Source: Rehmannia glutinosa (Eukaryota > Streptophyta > Magnoliopsida > Lamiales > Orobanchaceae). Taken from it: DNA of 64,000 nt. This document shows, one piece after another, positions 1 through 12,069 of this stretch (position 1 is its first letter; each line of letters starts with the position of its first letter). A model generated the notes under the pieces. The model was not told where the DNA came from. It did not search any database and saw only the letters and a list, made by a program, of their open reading frames with translations. The position numbers and the translations under genes are program-made. Location: contig CM071930.1 of the NCBI GenBank assembly GCA_016081115.2, positions 40,151,335 through 40,215,334 of the forward strand, in the 5' to 3' direction.

Positions 1-478
1 TGAATTTATCGACTTTTATGAGCACATCTTCTAGTATCCCCGTTGGATGTACGAGTGATCTATCCGCGAGTTGTAGGGTGACAGTGGATGGTCTCACTTC
101 TATGAGTCCAAGCTTCCTGAGAACGGACAATGGCATCAAATTGATACTAGATCCTAGATCACAAAGTACATTGTCAAAGAAAATATCGCCTATTGTGCAA
201 AGAATAGTGAAACTCCCCGGATCTTTCAGTTTTTGCGGTATTTTCCTTTGTATGAGTGCGCTACATTCTTCTGTCAAATTCACCGTTTCAAAGCTTGTCA
301 TCTTCCGCTTTTTTGACATAACATCCTTAAGAAATTTCGCATAGTTCGACATCTGTTCTAGTGCGTCTGCAAAAGGAATGTTAATGTGCAATTTCTTAAA
401 TATATCAAGGAATTTGGCAAATTGATCATCAAGCTTTTTCTTTTGAAATCTTTGAGAAAGGGAAGAGATATAGGCAAC
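1..478 (-). pseudogene. pro: A1 protease region, cut by the window edge
   Basis: Downstream of gag, about 155 codons are open on the minus strand to the window edge, in a frame shifted from gag. They read through the Athila/Tat linker KLDDQFAKFLDIFKKLHINI into the aspartic protease, whose active-site segment is CDLGSSINLMPLSV (about 120-165). D-L-G-S replaces the usual D-T/S-G, which is normal for this clade. Then comes LQLADRS and a second beta segment near position 1. A stop at about 479-481 and the frame change separate it from gag, so the polyprotein is broken here. Confidence 0.75.
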
Positions 479-606
479 TTAGATATGTTTGAGCTAGATG
501 ATGATTTTGCTTTTCACCCCTTTTGTTCTCGCCTCTTTGTTCTCTTCTTTCCTATTTTCTTCAATATCATCCTTCATCACGGATTCTCCGCTTCGGCCTA
601 GATGCT

Positions 607-1956
607 TCATCCGACGATTTCGGACTCCCGATTTTTCTTTAGGCCCCTCATATGTCGCACCGCTTCGTAAACGAATTGCTTTGCATTGTTCTCAGGATTC
701 ATTTCCGTATTACTCGGAAATTGACCCTTTTGATGTTGACCACCCACAATTGTAGCCAATTGACCCATTTGATTCTCCATATTCTTTATCGAGCTTGTCA
801 CTTGTTGTTCTAACTTATCCATTCGAAGATCTTGCTTAGCGAGGCGGCTCCTCGTGTCATTCATGAAAGCATTAGATTGATTTATGAAAGAGGTGAGTGC
901 ATCTTCCAACGACGATTTGCCTTCCCCATTTCCGCCTCCACTTGAAGCATTGAATCCCGGTGGAGGTTGTAACACATTCTTGGTATTTGCGTACGAAAAA
1001 TTTTCATGATTTCTCAACCCTGGATGGTAGTGCGTTGGGTTTAAATTATTCCGGAAATTGTTGAAATTCCGGTTATTCACATAATTTACCTCTTCCATCG
1101 GATATAGAAGAGCTTCACTACCCGTGCTCGTGCCTGCTTTTGGCCCCTTTGTAAATACACTCAATTGAGTTGTCGAAGCCGCTACTTGTGCCGTCAATGT
1201 TTTAATTGGGTCTGAATCCGAGATTTCGGCTACTCGTTGTACATTGGATCTTTCAGATGGCCACTGGTAACTGTTCATGGCCATTTCCTCAAGAAGATTT
1301 AAGGCATCTTGTGGAAACCTTGCCAACAATGCTCCTCCCACTGCGGCATCTACAAAGGCCCTCGTTTGTCCCATTAAACCATTGTAGAAGAAGCATAACT
1401 GTTGATCCTCTGGAAATCCATGTTGTGGACATCTACGTAACAAATCCCGGAACCTTTCCCAAGCCTCATACAAAGGCTCTGAGTCGAACTATCGGAATTG
1501 AGTAATCTCGCTTTTGAGCTGCAAAGTTTTGCTCGGTGGAAAGAATTTAAATAAGAACTTTTGGCTTAGTTCGTCCCATGTGCTTACACTGCCTTGCGTC
1601 AAAGTACCCAACCAATTTCTCGCCTTATCCCTTAAAGAGAATGGGAATAGGCGCAGTCTTATGGCGTCATCTGAGACTCCGTTCATTTTGATCGTATTAC
1701 ATATTTGGATAAAATGCGCAAGGTGAGAGTTAGGATCTTCAGTTGCAAATCCCCCAAACTGATTCTGTTGCACCATATTGATTAGTGTCGGTTTGAGCTC
1801 GAAGTTGTTGGCATTGATAGGAATATGGGCAATACCACCGTAATTACGATTCGTTTGTGGTCGAAAGTAATCACGAATGGCTTGCTGTTGAACCGGTATC
1901 GGTAACTCGTTTCCACCATTGTTTGGCGGTATTGGTAACTCATTCAAATCCCCCAT
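607..1956 (-). pseudogene. gag: A1 gag (Athila-type capsid protein), one premature stop
   Basis: Gag builds the particle that packages element RNA. The frame opens with MGDLNELPIPPN and contains the plant retrotransposon gag core: FSLRDKARNWLGTL near residues 105-120, then WDELSQKFLFKFFP. An in-frame TAG (1489-1491) splits it from the second half, which resumes YEAWERFRDLLRRCPQHG. The codon was probably CAG, so one C-to-T change explains it. After the capsid core comes a low-complexity Asn- and Gly-rich stretch and a coiled-coil-like segment (about 850-720). No zinc knuckle is visible. The frame closes at 607, earlier than expected for a gag-protease fusion. Confidence 0.82.
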
Positions 1957-2205
1957 TATCGGATTGTGTTGTCTTTCAGCCCGTCTAGTGGTAGCACTGA
2001 TTCTCCTCGCGAAAGCCTCAACTTCCGGTATGAGCGGTATTAAGTCCCCCTCTAGAGCGCGTGTTCATGCACTACCTGGACCAAACTAAAAGAAACAAGT
2101 CAAATAATGTGGAATTAAAGTCACACCAAAACGAAATAAATAAAAAAATGTCTAAATTAAGAATAATTCTATTTATCGCAATATTAGCACCAAAAATTGT
2201 ATTAG

Positions 2206-2223
2206 TCCCCGGCAACGACGCCA
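2206..2223 (-). other. A1 primer binding site
   Basis: The minus strand reads TGGCGTCGTTGCCGGGGA, beginning six bases inside the LTR. It matches the Athila-type site, which is thought to pair with the 3' end of a tRNA-Asp; one position (CGTC in place of CGCC) looks changed. Confidence 0.8.
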
Positions 2224-2229
2224 AAAACT

Positions 2230-3747
2230 TGTTCGCCTTATTTTTAGCTTCACCGCAAGTGTACGGTGTACGTTATCGAATAGGGTAGCAAGGTCGTATC
2301 CACGGAGACTAATAAATTAATATGCTAAGTATTTAACCAAGATAGTCTTAGTTTTATTTAGACGATCGAAATTTGATGATTGTTGTTTTGAGATTAAGAC
2401 AATTTAAATCACTAAAACACAAGAATAAGATAACACAAATGAAAGAAGTATCAAGATGATGTAATGTATTTCCGAGTTAAGGTTTCGATTAATAATCCTC
2501 TTGTTGTCCGGTTTAAATCAAGCCACGTTATTATCAATATTCCTATAAGATGATCACAAAGCTATTTTATCCTCCCTCTCGAGATGCATATAAAACGTAG
2601 ATTGTAATACTTATGCTAGCATCTCTACTCAACATAAAGCATTCAACTCCCGAAAGCACAAAAGATCAAATATCCTCACAAATATTTACAAACCTCTTGA
2701 TTCATGCAAATATTTGTGTCAAGTATTCAAGATCTAATATTGAAACTCATCTCTCGAATTATGAATCAATATATAAAACAAGTTAAATCATTGATCAAGT
2801 GATAAAACAAGAATAAGCTCAAAATACTCAAATAGGCTTCAAGATAATAACTTCAACTAAGATTAAAACATCCAACAAGAGTTCATTAATCTACTTCCAA
2901 AACCCGGAAATCTCAAGAGTTTAGCTACACATGATTAAACAACTTATACACAAAGTGTTCAAAGTCATTACAAATGAAAATAAAAGATTGAAACTAAAAG
3001 AGAAGCAAGAAAACTTAGGAACGTCGACAATCTCTCGTTATATCTCCGTTCTTCAAGCTCCGATGCAACCCGATTGTCTCCTTGATGTCTCCTTCCAAGA
3101 GTTGACTCTTGTCTTGTGTTGTAGATCCCAAAAATGTCGAATCTCCTTGTGTGCCCCCAAAAAGCCTTTTTATACCCACCATCAAGTTTAGGGCTTAATC
3201 TGCAGATTATGGGATTCAGTAGCAGACGCACGGGTGGTGCGCCCACGCACGGGTTACCCGTGCGCCACCCCTTGGAATACCCCAACTCTCGTAGGGCGCA
3301 CGGGTGGTGCGTCGAGCACGGCCTACCCGTGCGCCACTCCGGTGAAATAATCCGATCCCTCGTAGACGCACGGGTGGTGCGCCCATGCATGGGCTACCCG
3401 TGCGCCATGCTGCAGCTCCAATAATCCTTATACAGGGGTGCACGGGTGGTGTGTTGAGGCACGCCCAACCCGTGTACCCCATGTCTTTTCCGTAAATGCT
3501 CAACTTTCGCTCTTTTAGGCTTCACTTTTCGTATATCCACTCAATTCTCCGTGTTTCCACTTTGCTTTCCTCGTATTCATATTAAATTGGCTTCAAATAT
3601 CATGAAATTCCTACAAAATAAGCAAAGTGTAATATCTTTTCCACAAGGAGTGAATATGTAACATTTAACGCGAGTATATGCATGTTTACTCATCATTATA
3701 GCTCGAAAGACGCCTCAAAATACATGCAAAACTCACGCCTATCAACA
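2230..3747 (-). repeat. 5' LTR of A1, 1518 bp
   Basis: On the minus strand the LTR starts TGTTGATAGGCGTGAG and ends AATAAGGCGAACA, six bases before the primer binding site. A minus-strand TATA box (TATAAAAAG) lies at about 3166-3174 and is the likely promoter. The middle holds palindrome-bearing tandem repeats (3224-3482). The last 40 bp are nearly the same as the end of the A2 LTR (about 4875-4914), while the rest is only patchily similar. The right boundary is set by the TG start and the change to A2 sequence. Confidence 0.8.
3224..3482. repeat. Four ~70-bp tandem repeats with GCACGGGT/ACCCGTGC palindromes in the A1 LTR
   Basis: Units start near 3226, 3297, 3365 and 3438. Each opens with GCACGGGTGGTG and, in the first three, carries the mirrored TACCCGTGCGCCA some 25 bp later, so each can fold into a hairpin. 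The fourth is degenerate (ACCCGTGTACC). The block lies upstream of the minus-strand TATA box in transcription order only if the promoter is at about 3170, placing it in the U3 part of the LTR. Confidence 0.75.
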
Positions 3748-4914
3748 GCACGACCCGTGCTCAACCCAGACATTAGGCCACAAGGTTCGACATGTAGCAC
3801 GGGCAGCCCGTGCCAAAGAGCACGGCCCGTGCTCCCCTCTGTGATCTGAACAATTCTTGCGGCTACCAGCACGGGCTGGGCGTGCCATATGGCACGGCCC
3901 ATGCTCCTCTGCGGGAAAAACAAAGTTTGACTTGTTTTCAACTAGGTTTCGACCCAAACGAAGTACAAATAGACCCGAGGCGGCCACAAACAGGGATACG
4001 CTGAATTTTGCCCTAGAAAGCAGAGAAAAGAGCAATTCGCCACCGGAGATTCAGAGAGATCGATCAAGACCGCAACCACACCTTCGAGGATTGAATATAG
4101 ATCGAGAGATCGTCATCATCCCCGAGTTCACTCATTCCACTATCATTATTTTCAATTAGTTTAGACATGAACATTAATAATTTGTCTATGGATTATTTCT
4201 TTTCTATGTCTAGCTAAACACTTTGTGATTCCCGGGTTTGGGAGTAGGTTAATGGATACTTTTATTTGATGATTCGTTGCAATCAAAGTTAATGTTTTCC
4301 AACCCTATTCAAGTACTTTGCTTTAATTCATGTTTTATCAAAAAGCTATTGGTTTAACTTGTTTTGATATATTGATTCATAATTCGAACAGATGAGTTTC
4401 AATATTAGATCTATGAGTACTTGACATGAATAACTTGCATGATTGAGAAGTCTGTGAATATTCGTGAGGCCTTTTAATCTTTTGATCTTTTGGGAGTTGG
4501 ATATCTCATGTTGAGTAGAGATGCTAGCATAGATATTCCAATCAACACTTTTTCATACATCTCGAGAGAGAGGATAAATTACTTTTGTGATTGGTCTATA
4601 GAGAAGAATACGCTTAACTTTGGTTTGATTAATCTGATAATAAAAGGGGGATATCAACTGAAACCATAACCCAGGAATCCTTTCATTTATACTTGATCTT
4701 TCAATCGCTCTTTTCTTTGTTATTTTAGGATTAATTTCTGCTTTAGTATTAACAAAACCAATCCTTCAAATTTCGATAGTCTAGATAAAAATAAGGCTAT
4801 TATAATCCAATACTTAGTATATTAGTTTATTAGTCCCTGTGAATTCGACATTGCTAACCCTATTCTATAAATTGCACCGTACACTTGCGGTGAAGCTAAA
4901 AAATAAGGCGAACA
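3748..4914 (+). repeat. A2: 5'-truncated Athila-type LTR
   Basis: The right end (CACCGTACACTTGCGGTG, then AATAAGGCGAACA at 4902-4914) is the typical Athila LTR terminus, here on the plus strand. There is no TG start. The left edge is the first base after A1, so the missing part was either displaced to the far side of A1 or lost. It has its own GCACGG/CCGTGC palindromes (3747-3905) but otherwise differs from the A1 LTR, so the two are different family members. Copia C1 follows at once, so A2 probably inserted into C1. Confidence 0.72.
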
Positions 4915-5853
4915 GTCGCCTAGGCCATCCCTCTCTCCAAAGTCTCAAGAAGTTGTGTCCTCAGTTGTCTTCTATATCATCTTTATTTTGAGAGTCGTGT
5001 CAGTTTGCCAAACATTCTCGTGTACATTTAAGCCCTAGAATGAATAAGTGGGTTGCGTCCCCTTTTAGATTAGTTCACTCTAATGTTTGGGGTCCTTGTT
5101 CTGTGTCCTCTAAGTTGGTTTCAAATATTTTGTTACATTTATTGACGATTTTTCTCGTGTTACTTGGATTTATTTTATGAAAAGTCGCTCTGAAGTATTT
5201 CATCATTTCTCTTCCTTTTGTGCTGAAATTCAAACTCAGTTTTCTACACATATTCAAACGCTACGCAGTGACAATGCTAAAGAATTCTTGTCTACTACAT
5301 TTCAGTCATATATGCTTCAACATGGTATTTTATATGAAACTTCTTGTGCGGCACACCAGCCCAAAATGGTGTTGTCGAATAAAAGAATCGGCATCTCCTT
5401 GAGGTTGCTCGAGCCTTATTGTTTCACATGAATGTTCCTAAACCATTTTGGGCTGATGTTGTCTCCACTGCTTGTTTCCTCATTAACCGTATGCCATCAG
5501 TTATTTTAGACAATGTTGTCCCTTTTTCTATCCTGTTTCCTGACAAAACTGTTTTGCCAATCGCACCTAAGATTTTTGGTAGCACATGCTTTGTTCGTGA
5601 TATGAGATCTCATCTCACCAAACTAGATCCCAAGTCACTCAAATGTGTCTTCCTCGGGTACTCTCGTGTGCAAAAGGGATATCGTTGTTTTTTTCCTACA
5701 CTCAATTGCTATATTGTGTCTCGAGATGTTACATTCAATGAACAACTCCCATACTTTTCTGCTTCTGTGGTACCTCGTCCGGAGGGGGATGATGATGTCT
5801 TGGTCTACTCTGTTCCTGTTGTTCCCTCCCCAATGTCTCAACCAGCTCCTTGA
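4915..5853 (+). pseudogene. int: C1 integrase remnant
   Basis: Integrase joins element DNA to the host chromosome. Visible in order: end of the zinc-binding region (CQFAKHSRV, about 5007), core start (LVHSNVWGP, about 5073), FIDDFSRVTWIYF, LRSDNAKEF (second catalytic Asp, about 5265), then AHQPK and the segment around the catalytic Glu, and the C-terminal domain ending at 5853. Normal copies have Asp where this one has Asn in HSNVWG, so the first catalytic residue is lost. There are stops before CQF and in the Glu segment and at least two frame changes (about 5130-5160 and 5355). Confidence 0.82.
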
Positions 5854-5865
5854 CCCACGATTACT

Positions 5866-6857
5866 CAGGTCTACACTCGACGCCAACAACCAACTCCAAC
5901 AGTTGAGGCAGATTCATGTCCTTTGCCTGCTGCTTTGGTGGAAGATCCCGTACCACCTTCTCATCCTCTTGATGATCTTCCCATTGCTCTTCGGAAAGGT
6001 AAACGAACATGTACCTATCCTATTACTTCTGTTGTTTCCTATGACCATTTGTCTGCTTCTTCTTCTACCTTTATTGCGAAAATAGATTATATCTCTATTC
6101 CTAAAACTGTTGGTGAAGCTTTGGCCCATTCTGATTGGCGTGCTGCTATGGTTGAGGAAATGAATGCACTTGACCATAATGGCACTTGGACTTTGGTAGA
6201 CTTACCTGTTGGCAAAAAGGCAATTGGGTGTAAATTGTTGTTCACCGCTAAAGTAAATCCTGATGGTTCTCTGGCTCGTCTTAAAGCCCGACTTGTCGCT
6301 AAAGGCTATGCACAGACGTATGGCACTGATTACTCTGAGACATTCTCTCCTGTGGCCAAACTCATACATTCGGGCATTTGTTCATATCTCTTGCAGCCAC
6401 TTTTGAGTGGCCTATGCACCAATTAGACATTAAAAATGCTTTTCTTCATATTTTTCTTCAGGAGGAGGTCTATATGGAGCAACCTCCTGGTTTTGTTGCT
6501 AATGGGGAGTATGGGAAAGTATGTCATCTTCGCAAATCCTTATATGGTTTGAAACAGAGTCCTCAGGCTTGGTTCGACAAATTTAGTCAGATCATTCTAA
6601 AATATGGCTTAATAAGATGTAAATCTGATCATTCGGTGTTTTACAGGCGCTCTGAGCATGGGATAATTTTGTTGGTTGTTTATGTTGATGATATTGTAAT
6701 TACAGGGAATGATAGTGTCGGGATTTCAGAGCTAAAGTCGTTCCTCCACTCCCACTTTTAGACAACGGACTTGGGATCTCTCAAGTATTTTCTAGGAGTG
6801 AAAATAATGAGAAGCAAGAGAGGAATCTTCCTCTCAGAGAAAATATGTGTTTGACCT
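5866..6857 (+). pseudogene. RT: C1 reverse transcriptase remnant
   Basis: The copia reverse transcriptase begins near SIPKTVGEALAHSDWRAAM (about 6094) and runs through WTLVDLPVGKKAIGCK and LARLKARLVAKGYAQ. A frame change lies near 6370. It resumes WPMHQLDIKNAFLH and LRKSLYGLKQSPQAWF, and has an intact catalytic YVDDIVITG (about 6680). A stop follows HSHF at 6759-6761, then GSLKYFLGVKI. RNase H is missing because G1 begins at 6858. Confidence 0.85.
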
Positions 6858-7785
6858 TGTAATATCCACAAATATTAGGGGTAAATTATAATTACGGTTT
6901 ACAATTAGATTCAATCGGGGATTTAAAACCCTAATTTTATGATTTGGGGAAGATTTACAATTAGGGTTTCTAACCCTTAAATATTAATTTTTTTATCAAT
7001 TTTTATTATTATCAGAATATAATTACAATAATTAGTCCTCTTAATTGCAATTTTATCAGTTTTGGAAATTGGAAAGCCTAAAGTCTTAGATTTAATCAAG
7101 AATATGAAAAGGGTCATAAAACTCATTTTTTTAACGTAAAGAAGTGGATTAAATCTGAAACCTCCAATTCCTCTATAAATCCCATTTTTTCCCAAATTGG
7201 TTTCCACAGACTTTAAGAAGAAAAGAAAAAGGTGAGATTTTTATATCATCTCTAAGGAAAAAATAAAAATCAAAACCAAACCACACCCATTATTTTTTTC
7301 ATCTATTTGTTTTGGTCGACACCTACCGGAGAACATTTGTGGGATTTTCTTAGTGGGCTGCAGATGATATTATTTGGGTTAAAGTTCAAAAATTGGAGTC
7401 TCCTTTGGGCTGTGGTAGATTCTGAGAGGGAAATTGATGGTTGACTTGAATTGGGATTTGACCAAATCTTATTTCTAGCCCTTTTTCAAGCCTAAACCCA
7501 AAATCTCAAATTTCTTTCAATATTTTAAATTCTTTTCTAAAACCATCAGAATTTCTTTATATATTTTATTAATTATATTTTTATTATATATGTAGGAATC
7601 GAGAATCACAAGGATTAGAATAATCACTTTTATGTTCTACGAGGATTTACAAATAACAGTTGAGGTAGGAATTTTTAATTCTTGTCTTTATATAATATTT
7701 CACGTGAGTGTTTTCATTTATATATATGCAGAAGAACTAGTCAGGGGCCGTAAATAGGTCCGAGATCGAAATTGATCTTCGGGTT
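6858..7785 (+). repeat. G1 5' LTR, first part
   Basis: It starts TGTAATATCCACAAATATTAGG and matches 33468-33946 closely up to ACCTACCGGA.AACATTTG (about 7340). A TATA box, TATAAAT, lies at 7174-7180 with its twin at 33782-33788. The LTR is cut at 7785 by G2 and resumes at 27671 after the repeated GGGTT. Confidence 0.85.
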
Positions 7786-10700
7786 TGTCACGCCCCAAAT
7801 GGGACACGACGATGATCCACAACTTAAATACAAATAAACCAACAGTCTAGACGAATATCAATGAAAACCCAAAGAAACAGAGTCAAATAGCAGCGGAAAT
7901 AAAATAACATAGGTACAAATTACAACTTACAGTCCCACAATTATCCGAATTATATCCCCGAAAATCAACTAAAGATAACGACTTAATAGTCAAAGGGTCC
8001 TACGCCCTTCAGTTACAGACCGGAATGAAAAGAAAATAAAAGAGTCCAACAACAATAACAAGAAACAAGTCCAGCAACAACAACAATAAAAGATAGAGAG
8101 TCCAACAGACGGGGTACAAGGGCTCAGTCCGTAGTCGGTTCAGCATCTTCAATGAAATCCTTATCTAAAGGTTAGAAAACAGGTGGGGATGAGATAGAAA
8201 TCTTAGTGGATGGGATGATCATGTGCAAGTGTGGCACAGTATATAGTTAAAGCGAGAAAACAGTTATATGAAAATGCGTGATATATGATGCATGAATTCA
8301 CACACAGTCCACAAGCGTCGTGATAAAATATTTAAGTAATATACTTATATAGTTTAAGAAAACAGTTCGTGGTCACACAAGCACTAAGTGATTCAGGCAA
8401 GACAGGTAGGATTGCGCACGGAAAGTAACGCCAATCCTATGCAAGACAAATAATGGTTACGTACGGATTTGTAGCGCCAACCAATGCAATACAAGTAGTG
8501 GTTGCGTACAGATTTGTAGTGCCAACCAAACGGGTCCGATTAACTCCAGAATCGTGTGGATCAGACAACGATTCCTTGGTTCTTCCTTGTAACTCCCCGA
8601 GCAAGATGGTCCAAGACCTGTCACCTTATCACTCCATAGGCAAAGACAAAATCCACACTGGAGCTAGCAAGGCTCGGATTTGTCATAATCATGATTATAC
8701 CTCAAGTACTACGACCCGCTTCCCTTGGACAAACTCCATCCCTCAGTTGCGGGATTAGGACGATGGGGCCGAGAGTGGAATAAGAGCCGAGCTGCCGGTT
8801 CCATCCCCGACGTATCCATTCCGACGTGAGCTCGACACACCAAGTTGACTCAGCAGAAAGTAAAAACAAGTTCAGGTAGTCAACCAGGCAGTCGAGTATT
8901 ATTGATTCAGGGAAGCAGTTCAGGAATGTTTTCGAAAAACGCGGGTGGCAATTATGGCGTTGGTGGAGTTATTGGATGAAGACGATTATCGGAAGGATAA
9001 GCAATCTTCGATATCTGGAAAGATTAGGTGGAACATAAGTCCCGTTATAGATTCAAAATCGCAAGACGAGGAAGTCGCTCCGCGATCGGGTATTAATTGG
9101 TCGGCGATCCGATAAGTCAAGGGTTTTTGAGAAAATAAAATATTTTAATTAATAATTAAATTCAGAGGGTCCAGGGCTGTTTTAGTAAAAGGAAATAATT
9201 TGAGTTAGGTCCTTGATAAAAAGAAAATTTACAATTAGCCCCGTTTTGTAAAAACCAATACTTTTGGGGTTAAAAATTGAATAAATAAATATCCCGACCT
9301 TGAAAAATTATGAGGTCAGTTCCAAAAATCTCTAAATTGTTCAGAGATTTAGGTTTTTAAAGTTTTGAGGTCGAGTGTTTATAAATATCTCACATTGGCC
9401 CCAAATTTGTTAAAATTATCATTTCGGACCTTAAGTTTAAAAAAACCGGAACTCACAAACCGGAAGGGCTTTTAACGTGATTCCAGTTGAAAAATGTCAA
9501 TAAGGTTAGTAGAATATTGGGACAAAAGACGTTTTAAAAAGAAATGAGTGTAGGTCCTTTAACGTTTGAAAATCTCATTTTTGTCCCATTTTGAAATAAT
9601 TGCCTTTAAGGCTTTTAGGGGTCCAATTGTTATGAAATTTGAATCTTGGGTCCAAAATATAATTAAGTTATAGTTAAATTAGTAATTCCAGGTACATGGG
9701 CTGTATAAGTCCTGGAAATTTCATTTGGGTCCTCAAGTTTAATCTTTTACAATTCGGTCCCTCAATTTTAGTAAAATTACTTTACAAGCTCTAAACACTT
9801 GGATTTTTGGAATACATTTAAAATATGTCATTTCCAGTCCCTTAAGAGTTAAAATTTCAAATTTTAAAATTAAGGTCTGGTACAGTTTCAAAAATTACAA
9901 AGTAGCCCTCAAACTTCTAAAATTTTACAATCTAGTCCTTGGGCTTTTAAACGTTGATTTTATTTATCTTAAAAATATTAAAACTTTATTAAAATGTCCA
10001 AAAGTCATTTTTGAACCTGAGTACAGTCCCAAAATTCGAAATTTGCAGAGGGGTCCCTTAAGTTTTATTTTCTTGCAATTTAGTCCACCAACTTTCCATT
10101 TTTGCATTTTTAAGTCCAAAATTGAAATTTAATCAATTATGCTCAACTTATCCAGGTTATAAGTCATCCAAAACATGAATTTCAAAGATCATACACATGC
10201 ATGTCCAATTCATACAAGAATTCATCACATAGAACATTAAATTGTACATGCATGCACCCAAAGTTCAATAAATAGCAATTTTGAGCAACACTTGAGAAAT
10301 TTCATGACTTGATACATGATCAAAACTCTACATAAATTTTGAGCAATACATAAATTATATATCTCAAGTGCTCATGATCAAAACTCTACATGCATTTTAA
10401 CAAAAGCACCTAGAAGTTGAAAGAATGTTTCCACCCACCTTAAAATTGGAAAGTTGTGAAATAAAAGGATAAATTTCACAACTTTGGATGAGGTCACTTA
10501 GGTCAGCCCCTAAGTCAAGAAATATCAAAAATTTGGAGTTAGAAAAATGAGAGAAAAATTAAGGAGAAAAGAAGAAGATAAGAAAATTGGAAAGACTACA
10601 CTTTACCTTGTATAGTAGGTGATTTGAAACTAGTTGAAGCTTCAAATTTGGAATTTTTGGTTCAACTCCAAAATCACCTAAGGTCAGCCCCTATTTCTCA

Positions 10701-12030
10701 AAAATGAAAAAGGGGTGTTAAAATTTGAAAAAAAATAGGAAGAAGAAGAAATAAGGGTTCTAGTGTCCAATTCTTACCTTGTAGTCCAATTTCTCTACTA
10801 ATTATTCTTCAAGTCTTCTAATTTCACCACCATGCATGCATGTCTTCAAGTGGTCTTCTAAGTACCTCAAAATCCAAAATTTAAACTTAAATTAAAAAGA
10901 GTAGGTGATGAGTAGTAAGATTTTAAGTTGAATTGAGGAGTGAAATTTCTTACCTTGAGATAGGGAGGGGTTCGAATTTTTTTTGTTTTTAAGTAGAAAG
11001 ATTGTTTGTTTTGGTTTAGATGTTTGGAGAAAGAAAGTGTGTTTGATGTTAGGAAGAAGATGTTCTTGAAGGTATGAAGGTAGACTTGAAGATGTGAAGA
11101 ACTTGTGTTTGAATTTTTGAAGATGTGAAGAAGTGGTACTTGAAGATATGAAGAACTTATGTTTGAAGGTTTGAAGATGTGAAAGTTGGTGTTTGAAGAT
11201 TTGAAGATGTGAATGATTTTTAGAGAGAGGTTAGAGAGAAGGAGGATTTGCTTGAGAATTAAAATGTGTTGGATGAAAAATGAATTTTTTTGTTAAAATT
11301 GGCCATATTGGCCGTCCACTTTGGAGGGAGGGGGAGAGATTTTTTTGTTTAATTTTGTGTCTTGAATTTTGCTTCTTGCATGGGAGACAAAATGCAAGTC
11401 AAAGGTATGGGCATGAGATGGATTTGAATGGAATGTTGGGAAGACTCCAACATGTTGAGAAATTTAATAATAAAAAATTTATGTATAAGATGATGTGTAT
11501 AATGTTTGAATTAATAGTATAATTATACACAAGATGACTAATATAAGGTGTAAGTGTACAACAGTTGGATGGTATTTCTACTCCAAAAATCTCATCATGG
11601 TCGTCCACTATAGGGGCAAATTGGTAATTCCATATATTTTTTTTTGTCCCAAATTTGATGATAATAGTTGAAATATATCAATCTCCAAAATAATTAGTGA
11701 TTTCCTTGATCACTTATAAGTCTCAAGATCACTTATACTAAATCAAATTCTTAATTCTATAAGGTAAAAGTCTCTAAAATAAATAGTCTCTCAAAATTCT
11801 AAGGTGACTAATAAATACAAAAATAGTAATAATGATCAATCAAGTGATCATAAATGCCAAATAGAACTAATAAATGATCATGATCACAAGTAATAAATAA
11901 AATGAATTAAATTGCAAAACATATATATCATTAATAATTACCCGTCAAAATGACGCGGTAAAATAGTCGATCAAATACATAGTCAACAAAAAGAATCAAT
12001 TACATGCTCGAAAAAATCGGGGGCTTCACA
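7786..12030 (-). repeat. G2 3' LTR, 4245 bp, undeleted
   Basis: It is bounded by TGTCACGCCCCAAATGGG on the left and GGGGGCTTCACA on the right (plus-strand reading), identical to the other copy's ends. The interior is AT-rich and non-coding. Near 11030-11220 it has a run of degenerate GAAGATGTGAAGAACTT-like repeats. I see no gene in it; the short open frames here have no protein-like features. Confidence 0.93.
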
Positions 12031-12045
12031 TCCTCCCCTCCTTAA
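12031..12045 (-). other. G2 polypurine tract
   Basis: The minus strand reads TTAAGGAGGGGAGGA and abuts the 3' LTR TGTGAAGCC without a gap. Confidence 0.85.
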
Positions 12046-12069
12046 AAGAATTTGGTCCCCAAATTCTCT

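Larger units (their letters stand above)
1..3747 (-). mobile_element. A1: Athila-type Ty3/gypsy retrotransposon, 5' half (continues beyond left edge)
   Basis: The element reads right to left: 5' LTR (2230-3747), primer binding site (2206-2223), leader, gag (1956-607), then the start of protease, where the window ends. The binding site TGGCGTCGTTGCCGGGGA and the LTR end with CCGTACACTTGCGGTG are hallmarks of plant Athila elements. It starts exactly where the truncated plus-strand LTR of a relative (A2) begins, which suggests A1 jumped into A2. The target duplication cannot be checked because the other end lies outside. The coding region has one gag stop codon and a frame break after gag, so this copy is decayed. 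Confidence 0.85.
4915..6857 (+). mobile_element. C1: Ty1/copia pol remnant
   Basis: This is an interior slice of a copia element, from the GAG-pre-integrase region (RLGHPSLQSL) through integrase to reverse transcriptase (KYFLGVKI). Its LTRs, gag and protease are absent. The left side is cut by the A2 LTR and the right side by the start of the G1 LTR (TGTAATATCC at 6858), so it is the oldest readable layer of this nest. Confidence 0.82.

Noticed and set aside
18..344. Plus-strand open frame
   Set aside because: It is the complement of the A1 protease region, whose minus-strand motifs are clear.
3216..3503. Open frames with repeated TRA/PPVR peptides
   Set aside because: They follow from the palindromic tandem repeats of the A1 LTR and read on both strands.
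8453..8758. Open frame in the long G2 LTR
   Set aside because: Lies in non-coding LTR, no protein-like features, and the region is deleted in the other LTR.
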